Below, in pieces: positions 16,723 through 27,627 of a stretch of DNA of 64,000 bases. Positions within the stretch are counted from its first letter, which is position 1; every line of letters starts with the position of its first letter. A program made the translations under genes and the position numbers. This DNA comes from Jeotgalicoccus aerolatus. Lineage in GTDB: Bacteria > Bacillota > Bacilli > Staphylococcales > Salinicoccaceae. The notes under the pieces are model-generated. The model made no database searches and was not told the origin of the DNA. It saw only the letters and a list, made by a program, of their open reading frames with translations. The DNA is taken from NCBI RefSeq assembly GCF_014635205.1, contig NZ_BMCN01000001.1, positions 124,001 through 188,000 of the forward strand. Reading direction: 5' to 3'.

Positions 16723-17357
16723 TACGACATCTCGCTTGGATCCAGAACTTTAAATCCGGATTCCTTCAATTTTTCTATAGCAATTAACGGATTCATTGCA
16801 TCGATACGGAGTACGATAATTTTATGGTTTTTCTTATCGGCATCAGGATAAATTGAAATACTGACGATTTTAATATTTAAGTCTTTAAAAACTTTGCCGA
16901 TTTCAAAAATGACACCCATCCGGTCTTTAATTTTAATTTCTATTATAGAGCCTGGTTCTTTAATACCTGTAAGTTCTAAGAAAGTATTCAGCATGTCTTT
17001 TTGAGTGACGATGCCGACGATTTTTTTACCGCGCATAACAGGAATTGCTCCGATGGCAAAATGATAAAAATCTTTAGCGATTTCCTCTACAAAATCGAGC
17101 GGATGGCAAGTCGTGACCTGCTGGCGCATTATTTTATTTACTTCGAGATCGAGCGACAGCTCAGCATCGCTGCTTGCAATCGACGGCAGGGCGAGATTAA
17201 CGTCTTTATCGGAAATAATTCCTGCGAGATTGCCGTCATCGCCGACAATTGGTATATGCCGGATAGAAAGCCGGCTCATCATATTCATAGCATCGTGTAT
17301 CGTATCGTTAACGTGGAGCGTTTCCACGGGTGAAGTCATAATTCTTTCTACTAACAT
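16722..17357 (-). CDS. acuB: AcuB, CBS-pair and ACT domain protein
   Basis: 211 residues: two CBS repeats (about 1-60 and 72-130; RHIPIVGDDGNLAGIISD and GAIPVMRGKKIVGIVTQKD) followed by an ACT-like domain (~140-211). CBS pairs usually bind adenine nucleotides, so AcuB may sense energy state for the AcuA/AcuC switch, though its role is not settled. It lies 18 bases after acuA and overlaps acuC. S. aureus, as far as I recall, keeps acuA and acuC without acuB. Confidence 0.88.
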   Translation of the reverse strand: MLVERIMTSPVETLHVNDTIHDAMNMMSRLSIRHIPIVGDDGNLAGIISDKDVNLALPSIASSDAELSLDLEVNKIMRQQVTTCHPLDFVEEIAKDFYHFAIGAIPVMRGKKIVGIVTQKDMLNTFLELTGIKEPGSIIEIKIKDRMGVIFEIGKVFKDLNIKIVSISIYPDADKKNHKIIVLRIDAMNPLIAIEKLKESGFKVLDPSEMS

Positions 17358-17375
17358 CTGTCATCGCATCCCTTA

Positions 17376-18008
17376 TTAAATTAAAAATCTGTTTTTAAAG
17401 CGTATCTCATCAAATTGCTGCATTTCTTTATCGGTAATATTTTTGCCTATACGGGCCATCAGCGTATTAGCGGGGTGGCCGGTAATTTCCGGATCATTGG
17501 TTTGGAATACTTCAAAACCTGCCCGCTGCATTAAGCGGATCATTAAGTTTTTATATTCGTATACATCGAGCCCGCTGTTTTTTAAATCCCAGTGCCAGTA
17601 ATATTCTGTCGTTATAATAATATAGTTTTCTACAAAATTATCGCGTACAGATAATTCCAGCATTTTACCGGCTAATCCGAGACTTCTGTGCTGGTGGGCA
17701 ACTTCGATGGCGCCGAGCTCCATGATGAATTCATGGTTGCCGTCTGACCAGCGTTCGAGTGGATCCGGGTGGAGCAGAATAATATAGCCGACAATATGTT
17801 TATCTATTTGACTGACAATAATTCTGCCTTCAGGCAAATCAGCGATTTCAAGAAGTGCCTGAAATTGTTCTGACGGCCGTCTGAAGGCATTTAAATTATT
17901 ATCAAAAGTATATGATTTCAAAGTTTCACTGTTGAGCGGACCTTCGATAATGACTGTGTCCGTATCGGTTTTAGTCTCTGTTTTAAAATAGTGTTTTTGA
18001 TGCCTCAA
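17376..18008 (-). CDS. acuA: AcuA, protein acetyltransferase acting on acetyl-CoA synthetase
   Basis: 210-residue GNAT-family enzyme. The acetyl-CoA loop reads VAHQHRSLGLAGKMLE. In B. subtilis AcuA acetylates the catalytic lysine of AcsA and switches it off; the target gene lies directly opposite here. Start is a TTG (complement of 18006-18008) with AAAGGGG upstream. It shares the ~218-base divergent regulatory region with acsA, including two cre-like sites. Confidence 0.9.
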   Translation of the reverse strand: MRHQKHYFKTETKTDTDTVIIEGPLNSETLKSYTFDNNLNAFRRPSEQFQALLEIADLPEGRIIVSQIDKHIVGYIILLHPDPLERWSDGNHEFIMELGAIEVAHQHRSLGLAGKMLELSVRDNFVENYIIITTEYYWHWDLKNSGLDVYEYKNLMIRLMQRAGFEVFQTNDPEITGHPANTLMARIGKNITDKEMQQFDEIRFKNRFLI

Positions 18009-18078
18009 TGGAACACCCCTTTTAAAAGTAATTAAATATTATATGAAAATATATTCATCATCATTATATATTATCGAC

Positions 18079-18107
18079 TTGACATACTAAAGTGAAAGCG
18101 TTTTAAT
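18079..18107 (+). promoter_or_regulatory. acsA promoter overlapped by a cre-like site
   Basis: TTGACA (18079-18084), 17 bases, TTTAAT (18102-18107). A cre-like sequence TGAAAGCGTTTTAA occupies 18093-18106, covering spacer and -10, with one departure from consensus. It would also sit near the -35 of leftward acuA transcription. Confidence 0.6.
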
Positions 18108-18183
18108 TACTGAATAATTAAAGAAATAAAATAAATCAGTCATTTTCATAGAATTCTGAACTATCTTTCAATATAATGGTACT

Positions 18184-18198
18184 ATGAAAGCGAAATCA
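18184..18198 (+). promoter_or_regulatory. cre site in the acsA leader
   Basis: ATGAAAGCGAAATCA matches WTGNAANCGNWNNCW at all 15 positions. It lies ~30 bases before the acsA ATG and just downstream of a second possible -10 (TATAAT, 18172-18177), a position expected to act as a roadblock or initiation block. Confidence 0.65.
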
Positions 18199-18226
18199 TA
18201 AACATAAACAAGGGGTGTCGTTAAGA

Positions 18227-19936
18227 ATGAAAGTAGAACTTTACAAAGCAACAGATCAGCAATCGAATATGCCGAATTACGAAACGGCAAAAGAAAATTT
18301 CTCATGGGAAGACATTGAAAAAGAATTTTCCTGGTATGAGACAGGTAAAGTTAATATGGCTTATGAAACGATAGATAAGCATGTGGATGAAGGTTATGGG
18401 GATAAAATTGCCTTACATTATAAATTAGATGATCAGATTCAGTCGTTTACATTTAAAGAGATGAAAGAACAATCCAATAAAGCGGCCAACGTTTTAAAAG
18501 ATGCAGGTGTTCAAAAAGGGGACCGCGTGTTTATCTTTATGGCACGTTCACCTGAATTATACTTTGCATTACTCGGTGCATTGAAACTGGGTGCAGTTGT
18601 CGGTCCGCTGTTTGAGGCATTTATGGAAAAAGCAGTTAAAGACAGACTGGAAAACAGTGAGGCCTCGACGATAATTACTTCGCCTGAACTGTTGTCAAGA
18701 GTACCGGTTGATGACCTGCCTGACTTAAAAAATGTCATTGTTACCGGCGGAAATACAGATGAAAAATATATTGATTTTAAAGAAAAATTTGAAGCAGCAT
18801 CAGATGAATTTGAAATCGAATGGCTGGATAAAGAAGACGGCTTAATTTTACACTATACGAGCGGATCCACAGGTCAGCCAAAAGGGGTGCTGCATGCACA
18901 ATACGCTATGGTGCAGCAGTACATTTCAGGTAAATACGTGCTCGATTTAAAAGAAGATGATGTTTACTGGTGTACAGCGGATCCAGGCTGGGTGACCGGG
19001 ACATCCTACGGTATTTTTGCACCGTGGCTGAACCGGGCGACAAATGTAATTGTCGGCGGCAGATTCTCGCCTGAGTCATGGTATGGTGCACTTGAAAAAT
19101 TAAAAGTGACTGTCTGGTACAGTGCGCCGACAGCATTTAGAATGCTGATGGGCAGCAGTGACAATGCAGTGGAAAAATACGACTTATCTGCGCTAAGACA
19201 CGTATTGTCAGTCGGAGAACCGTTGAATCCTGAAGTTGTAAAATGGGGGATGGAACTATTTAATCTCCGTATCCACGATACGTGGTGGATGACTGAAACA
19301 GGTGCGCATATGATTGTGAACTTCCCGTCAGTAGATATTAAAGGAGGTTCAATGGGTAAACCGCTGCCTGGTGTTGAAGCATCGATTGTCGATGACCAGG
19401 GCAATGAACTGCCGCCAAACCGTATGGGGAACCTGGCATTAAAAGCAGGCTGGCCGGCGATGATGCGTGAAATTTGGAAGAATAAACCGAAATACGATTC
19501 GTACTTCGTTGGCGACTGGTACATTTCAGGTGACTCTGCCTACCGTGATGAAGATGGTTACTTCTGGTTCCAGGGCCGTGTAGATGATGTCATTATGACT
19601 GCCGGTGAACGCGTCGGGCCGTTTGAAATTGAATCTAAACTGGTCGAACATGAAGCGGTGCAGGAAGCTGGAGTCATCGGTAAGCCTGATCCTGTACGCG
19701 GGGAGATTGTTAAGGCCTTTATCGCTTTAAGAGACGGATATGAGCCGACAGATGATCTGAAAGAAGAAATCCGTGTATTTGTGAAGAATGGACTTGCGGC
19801 ACATGCTGCTCCAAGAGAAATTGAATTTAAAGACAGCCTTCCGAAAACGCGCAGCGGTAAAATTATGAGACGTGTCTTAAAAGCATGGGAACTCGATTTG
19901 CCGGCAGGCGATTTATCTTCTATGGATGATGATTAA
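18227..19936 (+). CDS. acsA: Acetyl-CoA synthetase AcsA
   Basis: 569 residues; converts acetate, ATP and CoA to acetyl-CoA through an acetyl-adenylate in the cytosol. ANL-family motifs: YTSGSTGQPKGVLH (P-loop-like), DTWWMTETGAH, YISGDSAYRDEDGYFWFQGR, and PKTRSGKIMRR near the C-terminus, whose lysine is the site acetylated by AcuA. Length matches B. subtilis AcsA (~572). The ATG at 18227 is preferred over the in-frame GTG at 18215, because the AAGGGG ribosome site overlaps the GTG. Confidence 0.94.
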   Translation: MKVELYKATDQQSNMPNYETAKENFSWEDIEKEFSWYETGKVNMAYETIDKHVDEGYGDKIALHYKLDDQIQSFTFKEMKEQSNKAANVLKDAGVQKGDRVFIFMARSPELYFALLGALKLGAVVGPLFEAFMEKAVKDRLENSEASTIITSPELLSRVPVDDLPDLKNVIVTGGNTDEKYIDFKEKFEAASDEFEIEWLDKEDGLILHYTSGSTGQPKGVLHAQYAMVQQYISGKYVLDLKEDDVYWCTADPGWVTGTSYGIFAPWLNRATNVIVGGRFSPESWYGALEKLKVTVWYSAPTAFRMLMGSSDNAVEKYDLSALRHVLSVGEPLNPEVVKWGMELFNLRIHDTWWMTETGAHMIVNFPSVDIKGGSMGKPLPGVEASIVDDQGNELPPNRMGNLALKAGWPAMMREIWKNKPKYDSYFVGDWYISGDSAYRDEDGYFWFQGRVDDVIMTAGERVGPFEIESKLVEHEAVQEAGVIGKPDPVRGEIVKAFIALRDGYEPTDDLKEEIRVFVKNGLAAHAAPREIEFKDSLPKTRSGKIMRRVLKAWELDLPAGDLSSMDDD

Positions 19937-19968
19937 AATGTAAAATTATAAGAAAATTGAAGCTTATA

Positions 19969-20005
19969 GTTAAAAGCAGACCGTTTGTAATGGTCTGCTT
20001 TCAAC
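19969..20005 (+). terminator. Intrinsic terminator after acsA
   Basis: GTTAAAAGCAGACC (19969-19982) pairs with GGTCTGCTTTCAAC (19992-20005) with one mismatch, followed by TTTTA. Confidence 0.65.
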
Positions 20006-20076
20006 TTTTATGTCATAATGAATTATGAAGTTGTGAAATCGTTTTACAACGCAAATTATATTTAGGAGCTGAGAAG

Positions 20077-21744
20077 ATGGCACATTTGACTGACCAAGAA
20101 ATTGCGTCACAAGCCTCAATACAACCAATTCAGGATATTGCAAAAAAAGCAGGTATTCCTGAAGAAGCATTAGAAATGTATGGTAAATACAAGGCAAAAG
20201 TAGACATCAACCAACTGGAAGGAAACAAGGAAGATTCTAAAATCGTTCTTGTATCCGCGATGAACCCGACACCTGCAGGTGAAGGTAAATCAACAGTGAC
20301 TGTTGGTTTAAGTGATGCTTTTAATAAAATCGGCAAGAATGTAATGGTGGCACTGCGCGAACCTTCACTTGGACCTGTAATGGGTGTTAAAGGCGGAGCG
20401 ACAGGCGGCGGTCATGCACAAGTATTACCGATGGAAGAAATAAACCTTCACTTTAATGGTGACCTGCACGCAATTACTGCAGCAAATAATGCGCTGAGTG
20501 CATTTATCGATAACCATATTCACCACGGCAACAAATTAAATATCGACCCAAGACGTGTATCTTGGAAACGCGTTATCGATATGAACGACCGTGCACTGCG
20601 TCAAGTCGTTGTCGGTTTAGGCGGACCAACTAGAGGGGTTCCTCGTGAAGATGGTTTTGATATTACAGTGGCATCGGAAATTATGGCTGTACTCTGTTTA
20701 TCAAACGATATCATCGATCTTAAAGAAAAATTAGCTAAAATTGTATTCGGTTATACTTACGACAAAAAACCAGTAACAGTTGGAGAGCTTGAAGTTGAAG
20801 GTGCTTTGGCACTTCTTCTTAAAGAAGCGATTAAACCTAACCTGGTACAGACTATGGAAGGCACACCTGCCTTAATTCACGGCGGTCCATTCGCTAACAT
20901 CGCTCACGGCTGTAACTCAATTATTGCAACAAACACAGCAAGACAGCTTGCTGATATCGTCGTAACAGAGTGCGGATTCGGTTCTGATCTCGGCGGTGAG
21001 AAATTCATGGATATTAAAGCACGCATGGGCGGCTTTAAGCCGGATGCTATCGTTTTAGTTGCAACAATCCGTGCACTTAAGATGAACGGCGGCGTCGCTA
21101 AAGCTGACTTAGGCGAAGCTAATGTTGACGCACTTAAAGAGGGTGTTGTGAACTTAGGTAAACACATCGAAAACGCTCGTAAATTCGGCGTTGAGCCGGT
21201 AATTGCTTTAAACGACTTTGTAACTGACACTGATGAAGAAAGAAACTTCGTTCTTGACTGGTGTAAAGAACAGGGCGTACGCGTTGCCTTAACACAAGTA
21301 TGGGAAAAAGGCGGAGAAGGCGGCGTTGACTTAGCTAACGAAGTATTAGCAGCAGTTGAAGCTGGAAACGACTTCCACCACCTGTATGAAGATGAACTGC
21401 CAATCGCTGACAAGATTGAAAAAATTGTTACAGAAGTATACGGCGGGGACGGTGTTATCTTAACGGATAAAGCTAAAAAACAAATTGCTGATATCGAAGC
21501 TAACGGCTGGGGCAACTTCCCAGTATGTATGGCTAAGACTCAGTATTCATTATCTGACGATCCTAAAAAACTTGGACGTCCGACAGGTTTCAATGTAACT
21601 GTCCGTGAAGTTATCGCCAAAGCAGGTGCAGGATTTGTTGTAGCACTGACAGGTGATATCATGACTATGCCTGGACTTCCTAAAGTACCATCAGCGAACA
21701 AAATGGATGTAAATGCTGACGGTTCATCAACTGGTTTATTCTAA
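20077..21744 (+). CDS. fhs: Formate--tetrahydrofolate ligase Fhs
   Basis: 555 residues; makes 10-formyl-THF from formate, ATP and THF for purine and initiator fMet-tRNA synthesis. The P-loop region reads [16 protein letters not shown], and [30 protein letters not shown] and [13 protein letters not shown] are typical of the family. Length matches (about 555-560). AGGAGC lies nine bases before the ATG. Codon use looks biased toward highly expressed genes compared with neighbours, judged by eye. Confidence 0.95.
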   Translation: MAHLTDQEIASQASIQPIQDIAKKAGIPEEALEMYGKYKAKVDINQLEGNKEDSKIVLVSAMNPTPAGEGKSTVTVGLSDAFNKIGKNVMVALREPSLGPVMGVKGGATGGGHAQVLPMEEINLHFNGDLHAITAANNALSAFIDNHIHHGNKLNIDPRRVSWKRVIDMNDRALRQVVVGLGGPTRGVPREDGFDITVASEIMAVLCLSNDIIDLKEKLAKIVFGYTYDKKPVTVGELEVEGALALLLKEAIKPNLVQTMEGTPALIHGGPFANIAHGCNSIIATNTARQLADIVVTECGFGSDLGGEKFMDIKARMGGFKPDAIVLVATIRALKMNGGVAKADLGEANVDALKEGVVNLGKHIENARKFGVEPVIALNDFVTDTDEERNFVLDWCKEQGVRVALTQVWEKGGEGGVDLANEVLAAVEAGNDFHHLYEDELPIADKIEKIVTEVYGGDGVILTDKAKKQIADIEANGWGNFPVCMAKTQYSLSDDPKKLGRPTGFNVTVREVIAKAGAGFVVALTGDIMTMPGLPKVPSANKMDVNADGSSTGLF

Positions 21745-21753
21745 GCAATATTT

Positions 21754-21790
21754 AAAGCTCAGAAATCCTTAAGGATTTCTGAGCTTTTTT
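21754..21790 (+). terminator. Intrinsic terminator after fhs
   Basis: Perfect repeat AAAGCTCAGAAATCC / GGATTTCTGAGCTTT around TTAA, then six T. Confidence 0.9.
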
Positions 21791-21806
21791 GTGCTAAGAC
21801 TATAAA

Positions 21807-21837
21807 GAAATCCCCTCTGCTGTTGCAGGGGGATTTC
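21807..21837 (-). terminator. Intrinsic terminator after the class A PBP gene
   Basis: GAAATCCCC (21807-21815) pairs with GGGGATTTC (21829-21837); on the minus strand it is followed by a T-rich stretch. Stop of the PBP gene lies just upstream. Confidence 0.6.
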
Positions 21838-21850
21838 ATATTTGCTGGGA

Positions 21851-24385
21851 TTAGTTATCCTCTTCATCTTCGTCTTCATCCTCGTCCTCATCGTCATCTG
21901 ATGAGCTTGAAGATCTTCCGACAGTGTATCTGTCGTCATAAGTCCTTGTCACACGTCCGCGAAGATCGCTGTTTGTCAGTCCGCTGTCAATAGATGCACC
22001 CATGCGCGATTGAATTTCAGGGTCGCTGAGTGAGCTCTTATTAGAGAACTGTGTATCTTCAGCGATGAGTCCTTCGATAGGTCTGTCCATGCTGCTTGAG
22101 CAGTCATCTTCCAGTTCCATCGTCAGTGCACAGAATTCTTCTTCTCTGACTGATGAAGGCTGCTGGAATTCTTCATAGGCACCCATTTGTTCAGGAGCAA
22201 CGCTTGTCAGTGCCTGAGCCATATTTCTCCAGTTGTACAGGTGGTAGTACTGCTCATCATCTGTATCATACACTTGAGGAATACTGCGGTCGTAACCCAT
22301 CCATATACCTAAGGTTACTTTCGGATTAAAACCGATCATCCATGAATCGACGAAACTTTCTGAAGTACCGGTCTTGGCAGACCAGTCGTATACGCCCTGT
22401 ACAGAATCATAGTAATCTTTAATATGATATACAGAACCTGTCACAAATGATTCTTTCAGCATATCTGCCATTAAGAATGTGGTTGAATCTTTAAAGATTT
22501 GTGTTGGATCCTGCTGCTGTTCATAGATGACCTCGCCGCTCGGGTCAGTAATAGTTTCAATCATATAACTTTGGGTCATTTCACCCTCATTGCCGAATGT
22601 AGAAAATGCATCGACATTTTCTTCGACTGATACTGTATTTGTACCAAGCGGCAGTGATGGTGTACCTAATAATTCATCTGACACATTCATACCTAAGTTA
22701 TCTAAATACTGTCCCGGATTATGATCCTGTACTTGTGACCACAGTCTTAAAGTACTCAAGTTATATGAGTTGCTGAGCGCGTGCTTGGCTGAGACTAAAC
22801 CGTACTCTTCAGTAGAGTAGTTTTGAGGAGAGTAGTTCAGACTTTCAATCGTGAACTCTTCATCCAGCAATACTGTATCCGGTACGATTAAGCCCTGATC
22901 GATTGCAGGAGCATAAGTACTCAGCGGTTTCATCGTTGAACCGGCCTGACGGCTTGTTTGTGTTGCGTGATTTATTTCTGATTCTTCGTAATTGCGGCCG
23001 CCGACAAAGCCGAGTATTTTACCAGTGCTGTTATCTTTTAGCACCATGCCGACTTCGTGATCAAGCATTGTCTCTTCTTCACTTTCAGTAGCATTGATAG
23101 CCTCCAGGCTGCTGCGCTGGCCGTAGTAGCTGAAAGTATTGTCTTTAGTGTCCTGCATCGTATCGTAAATTGTCTTATCAATCGTCGTCTCAATCTGATA
23201 ACCCTCATTGCGCATTGCTTCGTTCGCTTTTTGAGTGTACTCCTGATTAATTAACGGCGTTGAATCAACGTCCTCACGGCTGATGCCCTCTTCTTCGGCG
23301 AGAATATATTTAATAATCTCCACACCGCGGCGTTCTATTTCATCAGTTAAGAACGGGTAATTCTGGTTTGGAACAACCACACTGGATGCCATATTATCGT
23401 AAATATTATAAGCAACAGCCTGATCGTGTTCTTCTTGAGTAATCGCACCTTCTGTCAGCATTCTAGACAGAACAAATTCCTGGCGGTTCTTGCCGGCTTC
23501 AAGCATTTCTGGTTCTTTCATTGAACCATCCTGGTTGAACGGCGTGTATGCGTACGGGTTTTGAGGCAGTCCTGCTAAAAAGGCACTTTCAGCAATATTT
23601 AAGTCAGCTGCCGATTTACCGAATACACCCTCTGCTGCAGATTCAATACCTGCGATGTTCTGACCGTTGGCATTCCGTCCAAACGATACTGCATTTAAGT
23701 ATGCTTCTAAAATTTCTTCTTTAGACATTATATTTTCAACTCTGAAAGCAAGTAATAATTCCGTTGCTTTACGGTCGAATGTCGGATCGTTCGTCAGCAT
23801 TTGGTTTTTAACCAGCTGCTGGGTAATGGTACTGCCCCCTGAACTTGCGTCACTTCCGGAAACTTCCTGCAGCGATGCACGCAGGAATGCTTTTGGAACC
23901 ACACCATTATGTTCATAAAAGTGCTCGTCCTCTGTAGATATCAGTGCATCTGTGACGTTTTCGGAAATATTTTCATATTCAGTGGTATCCCGGATCAAGT
24001 CGGATCTTAATGTTCCGAGCACCTCGCCGGAGCCGAATGTTACAGTCGTACTTTCAGTCATTTCGGTTAATGAAGTTAAAATTTCATCTTCTGCCTGCAC
24101 TTCTTCATCTGAGACGAGTGCTGCAAAGTAACCGAGACCGATACTGAAAAGGAATATCCCAAGCAGAGTGAACGCTAATAGTAAGAATAAAACGACGTTC
24201 CATATAGTGTCATATGCAGTAAAGAACGACACTCTGAGCGGGGACCCTGCTTTTTTAAAGCGGGCGACTGTATTATGATATTTGTCCTTCGCAGTTGCTC
24301 CGTGAACCTTGTCTTTCTTTTTGTCAGGATCTTTGCGGGAGAACAATCTTTTTATACTATCAATAAAGTCATTTTTCTTTTCCAT
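21851..24385 (-). CDS. Class A penicillin-binding protein (glycosyltransferase plus transpeptidase)
   Basis: 844 residues. A ~55-residue basic cytosolic tail and one membrane helix (~60-85) precede a GT51 domain with EDEHFYEHNGV and GGSTITQQLVKNQML. The transpeptidase domain has SxxK in QAGSTMKPL, SxN-like SNSYNL, and KTG in AKTGTSESFVDSW. The enzyme polymerises lipid II and cross-links stem peptides at the outer membrane face. The C-terminus ends in a serine run followed by a nearly pure Asp/Glu tail (last ~20 residues), unusual for a PBP. It is a PBP1A-like protein, possibly analogous to staphylococcal PBP2; which one cannot be decided here. An extended -10 (TGATATAAT, complement of 24406-24414) lies just upstream. 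Confidence 0.9.
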   Translation of the reverse strand: MEKKNDFIDSIKRLFSRKDPDKKKDKVHGATAKDKYHNTVARFKKAGSPLRVSFFTAYDTIWNVVLFLLLAFTLLGIFLFSIGLGYFAALVSDEEVQAEDEILTSLTEMTESTTVTFGSGEVLGTLRSDLIRDTTEYENISENVTDALISTEDEHFYEHNGVVPKAFLRASLQEVSGSDASSGGSTITQQLVKNQMLTNDPTFDRKATELLLAFRVENIMSKEEILEAYLNAVSFGRNANGQNIAGIESAAEGVFGKSAADLNIAESAFLAGLPQNPYAYTPFNQDGSMKEPEMLEAGKNRQEFVLSRMLTEGAITQEEHDQAVAYNIYDNMASSVVVPNQNYPFLTDEIERRGVEIIKYILAEEEGISREDVDSTPLINQEYTQKANEAMRNEGYQIETTIDKTIYDTMQDTKDNTFSYYGQRSSLEAINATESEEETMLDHEVGMVLKDNSTGKILGFVGGRNYEESEINHATQTSRQAGSTMKPLSTYAPAIDQGLIVPDTVLLDEEFTIESLNYSPQNYSTEEYGLVSAKHALSNSYNLSTLRLWSQVQDHNPGQYLDNLGMNVSDELLGTPSLPLGTNTVSVEENVDAFSTFGNEGEMTQSYMIETITDPSGEVIYEQQQDPTQIFKDSTTFLMADMLKESFVTGSVYHIKDYYDSVQGVYDWSAKTGTSESFVDSWMIGFNPKVTLGIWMGYDRSIPQVYDTDDEQYYHLYNWRNMAQALTSVAPEQMGAYEEFQQPSSVREEEFCALTMELEDDCSSSMDRPIEGLIAEDTQFSNKSSLSDPEIQSRMGASIDSGLTNSDLRGRVTRTYDDRYTVGRSSSSSDDDEDEDEDEDEEDN

Positions 24386-24535
24386 GCCAACCTCCTATTA
24401 AAAAGATTATATCATATGTCCTTCATACACTCATAGTGATAAAAGCCGGTGTAAACATAATGTAATTCAACTTGCTCATCGTATATCAAAATGATAAAAA
24501 ATCAAAACAATACGAATGGTCAACCTCTGATGCGC

Positions 24536-24564
24536 TTGACTTTTAAGTGTGTGAATAATATACT
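24536..24564 (+). promoter_or_regulatory. Promoter of the tyrS T-box leader
   Basis: TTGACT (24536-24541), 17 bases, TATACT (24559-24564); start near 24571. Confidence 0.7.
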
Positions 24565-24570
24565 AATGTA

Positions 24571-26071
<1,501 letters not shown>

Positions 26072-26096
26072 CAGCAAGAAAAAGTATATAAAGTAA

Positions 26097-26140
26097 AAAA
26101 TCCGTACGTTTAGCTCGAGGGAGCCGAACGTACGGATTTT
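26097..26140. terminator. Bidirectional terminator between tyrS and the YjiH-type gene
   Basis: AAAATCCGTACGTT pairs with AACGTACGGATTTT; an inner GCTC/GAGC pair caps the stem. A run to the left and T-rich to the right. Confidence 0.8.
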
Positions 26141-26146
26141 GTTTGT

Positions 26147-27475
26147 TTAGAAAATAATAAATGCTGCAACGATCACAATCGGTAAAGTGATGACTGTTCT
26201 GATCAGGAATATCATAAAGAGTTTCCCAAGGCCTAAAGGAATCTTAGAGCCCAGAATAACACCGCCGACTTCTGACAGATAAATCAGCTGAGTAATACTC
26301 ATTGCACCAACGATAAAACGTGTCATATCGTTTTGAACATTCTCGATGAGAATAGCTGGTAAGAACATATCAGTAAAACCGATAAACAGCGTTTCACTCA
26401 TTGCCTGTGCTTCAGGTATGCCGATCAGTTCAAAAAGCGGAACGAATGGCGCACCGAGCCAGGAGAATATCGGTGTATACTCAGCGAGTATTGTTCCGAG
26501 TGTACCGATGGCCATAACGATCGGCAGGACTCCGAACCATGTATCAAATACAGTTTTCAGACCTTCTTTAATCAATGACAGCAGACCTGGAGATTTTTCA
26601 GCTTTAACCATAGCTTTTTCATATCCCCATGTTAACGGGTTGTGCGTCGAAGGCACTGTTTCTTCAAGTTCAGAACCTTCATTATAATACGTATCTTCGA
26701 TTCTTGATAAAGGCGGGATGCGCGGCATAATAAGTGCTGCTGTAACACCGGCAACGATAATTGTTAAGTAGAACTGGCCGAACATATGCATTAGACCGAT
26801 TAAATCCAAGACGACAATCGTAAATGTGATGGAAACAACAGAGAATGTCGAAGCAATGACACTGGCTTCACGTTTAGAATAATAACCGTCTTCATACTGT
26901 TTACTCGTTAAAATAACACCGACCGTACCATCGCCGACCCATGATGCTAAGTTATCGACTGTCGAGCGGCCCGGTAATGTGAACAGCGGACGCATAATTT
27001 TAGAAAATAAGGTTCCAACAAATTCGAGCAGCCCGTAATTTAAGAGCAGCGGCAAGAAAAATCCAGCAATAATGAATACTGTAAATAAGGTCGGCAGCAG
27101 GTCGTTTAAGATCATCGAACCGGTACCGCCGGAAATAATCATTTCAGGACCAGCGCCTAAATAGGCAAGTACTGCAAATACTGCACCGATTGCTCTTAAA
27201 ATGACCCAGAAGTTTGTAGTATTAAATACATCGTTTAAAAATCCGGAACCGGATTTTAGAATCCAGCTGTATAATATACTCATGACAGCCGAGATCACAA
27301 TGGTAATCACTACTAACAGGGTAATCGTTTCTATAGTAAGCGTATCTATGATGAAGTTTGCAAAAAATGCAACGGGAACTGTCGTTTCACCGTCTATGTT
27401 CAAAGGAACGAGGAACATAAATATACCGATGATTGACGGGATAAAAAACTTTAGGAATGTAATAAATCTCGACAT
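26147..27475 (-). CDS. YjiH-family membrane protein with nucleoside-recognition (Gate) domains
   Basis: 442 residues, about nine to eleven membrane helices. The two-part arrangement with NTTNFWVILRAIGAVFAVLAYLGAG-type and GLLEFVGTLFSKIMRPLFTLPG / ASWVGDGTVGVILTSKQYEDGYYS segments (shortened here) is that of Gate-domain proteins such as YjiH and SpmA/B. Transport of a nucleoside-like or other small solute is commonly proposed but not shown. AGAGGG lies upstream of the ATG. It is a single-gene unit convergent with tyrS. Confidence 0.72.
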   Translation of the reverse strand: MSRFITFLKFFIPSIIGIFMFLVPLNIDGETTVPVAFFANFIIDTLTIETITLLVVITIVISAVMSILYSWILKSGSGFLNDVFNTTNFWVILRAIGAVFAVLAYLGAGPEMIISGGTGSMILNDLLPTLFTVFIIAGFFLPLLLNYGLLEFVGTLFSKIMRPLFTLPGRSTVDNLASWVGDGTVGVILTSKQYEDGYYSKREASVIASTFSVVSITFTIVVLDLIGLMHMFGQFYLTIIVAGVTAALIMPRIPPLSRIEDTYYNEGSELEETVPSTHNPLTWGYEKAMVKAEKSPGLLSLIKEGLKTVFDTWFGVLPIVMAIGTLGTILAEYTPIFSWLGAPFVPLFELIGIPEAQAMSETLFIGFTDMFLPAILIENVQNDMTRFIVGAMSITQLIYLSEVGGVILGSKIPLGLGKLFMIFLIRTVITLPIVIVAAFIIF

Positions 27476-27560
27476 AAAAAACCCTCTTTTTTATAGTAAT
27501 TTTTAGAATTTATGTAGAATGTACTAAATAATTATACAATATAATGAATAATAGTAAAGA

Positions 27561-27597
27561 AGTAAACGTTTTCATACGTATTGATTTCCATTATAAT
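27561..27597 (+). promoter_or_regulatory. Promoter of the M19 dipeptidase overlapped by a cre-like site
   Basis: TTTTCA (27569-27574), 17 bases, TATAAT (27592-27597). AGTAAACGTTTTCA at 27561-27574 matches TGNAANCGNWNNCW except its first base and covers the -35, so CcpA repression is plausible. Confidence 0.5.
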
Positions 27598-27627
27598 GGA
27601 ATTATAGTGAAAAGGGGAGATATTTTT

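Noticed and set aside
19006-19524. Minus-strand frame of ~170 codons inside acsA
   Set aside because: Antisense shadow of a conserved enzyme without its own signals.
20030-20055. cre-like sequence upstream of fhs
   Set aside because: Two departures from consensus including the conserved final C, and no promoter overlap.
20904-21515. Minus-strand frame of ~200 codons inside fhs
   Set aside because: Antisense of a highly conserved gene; Ser/Ala/Leu-rich composition is that of a mirrored frame from biased codons.
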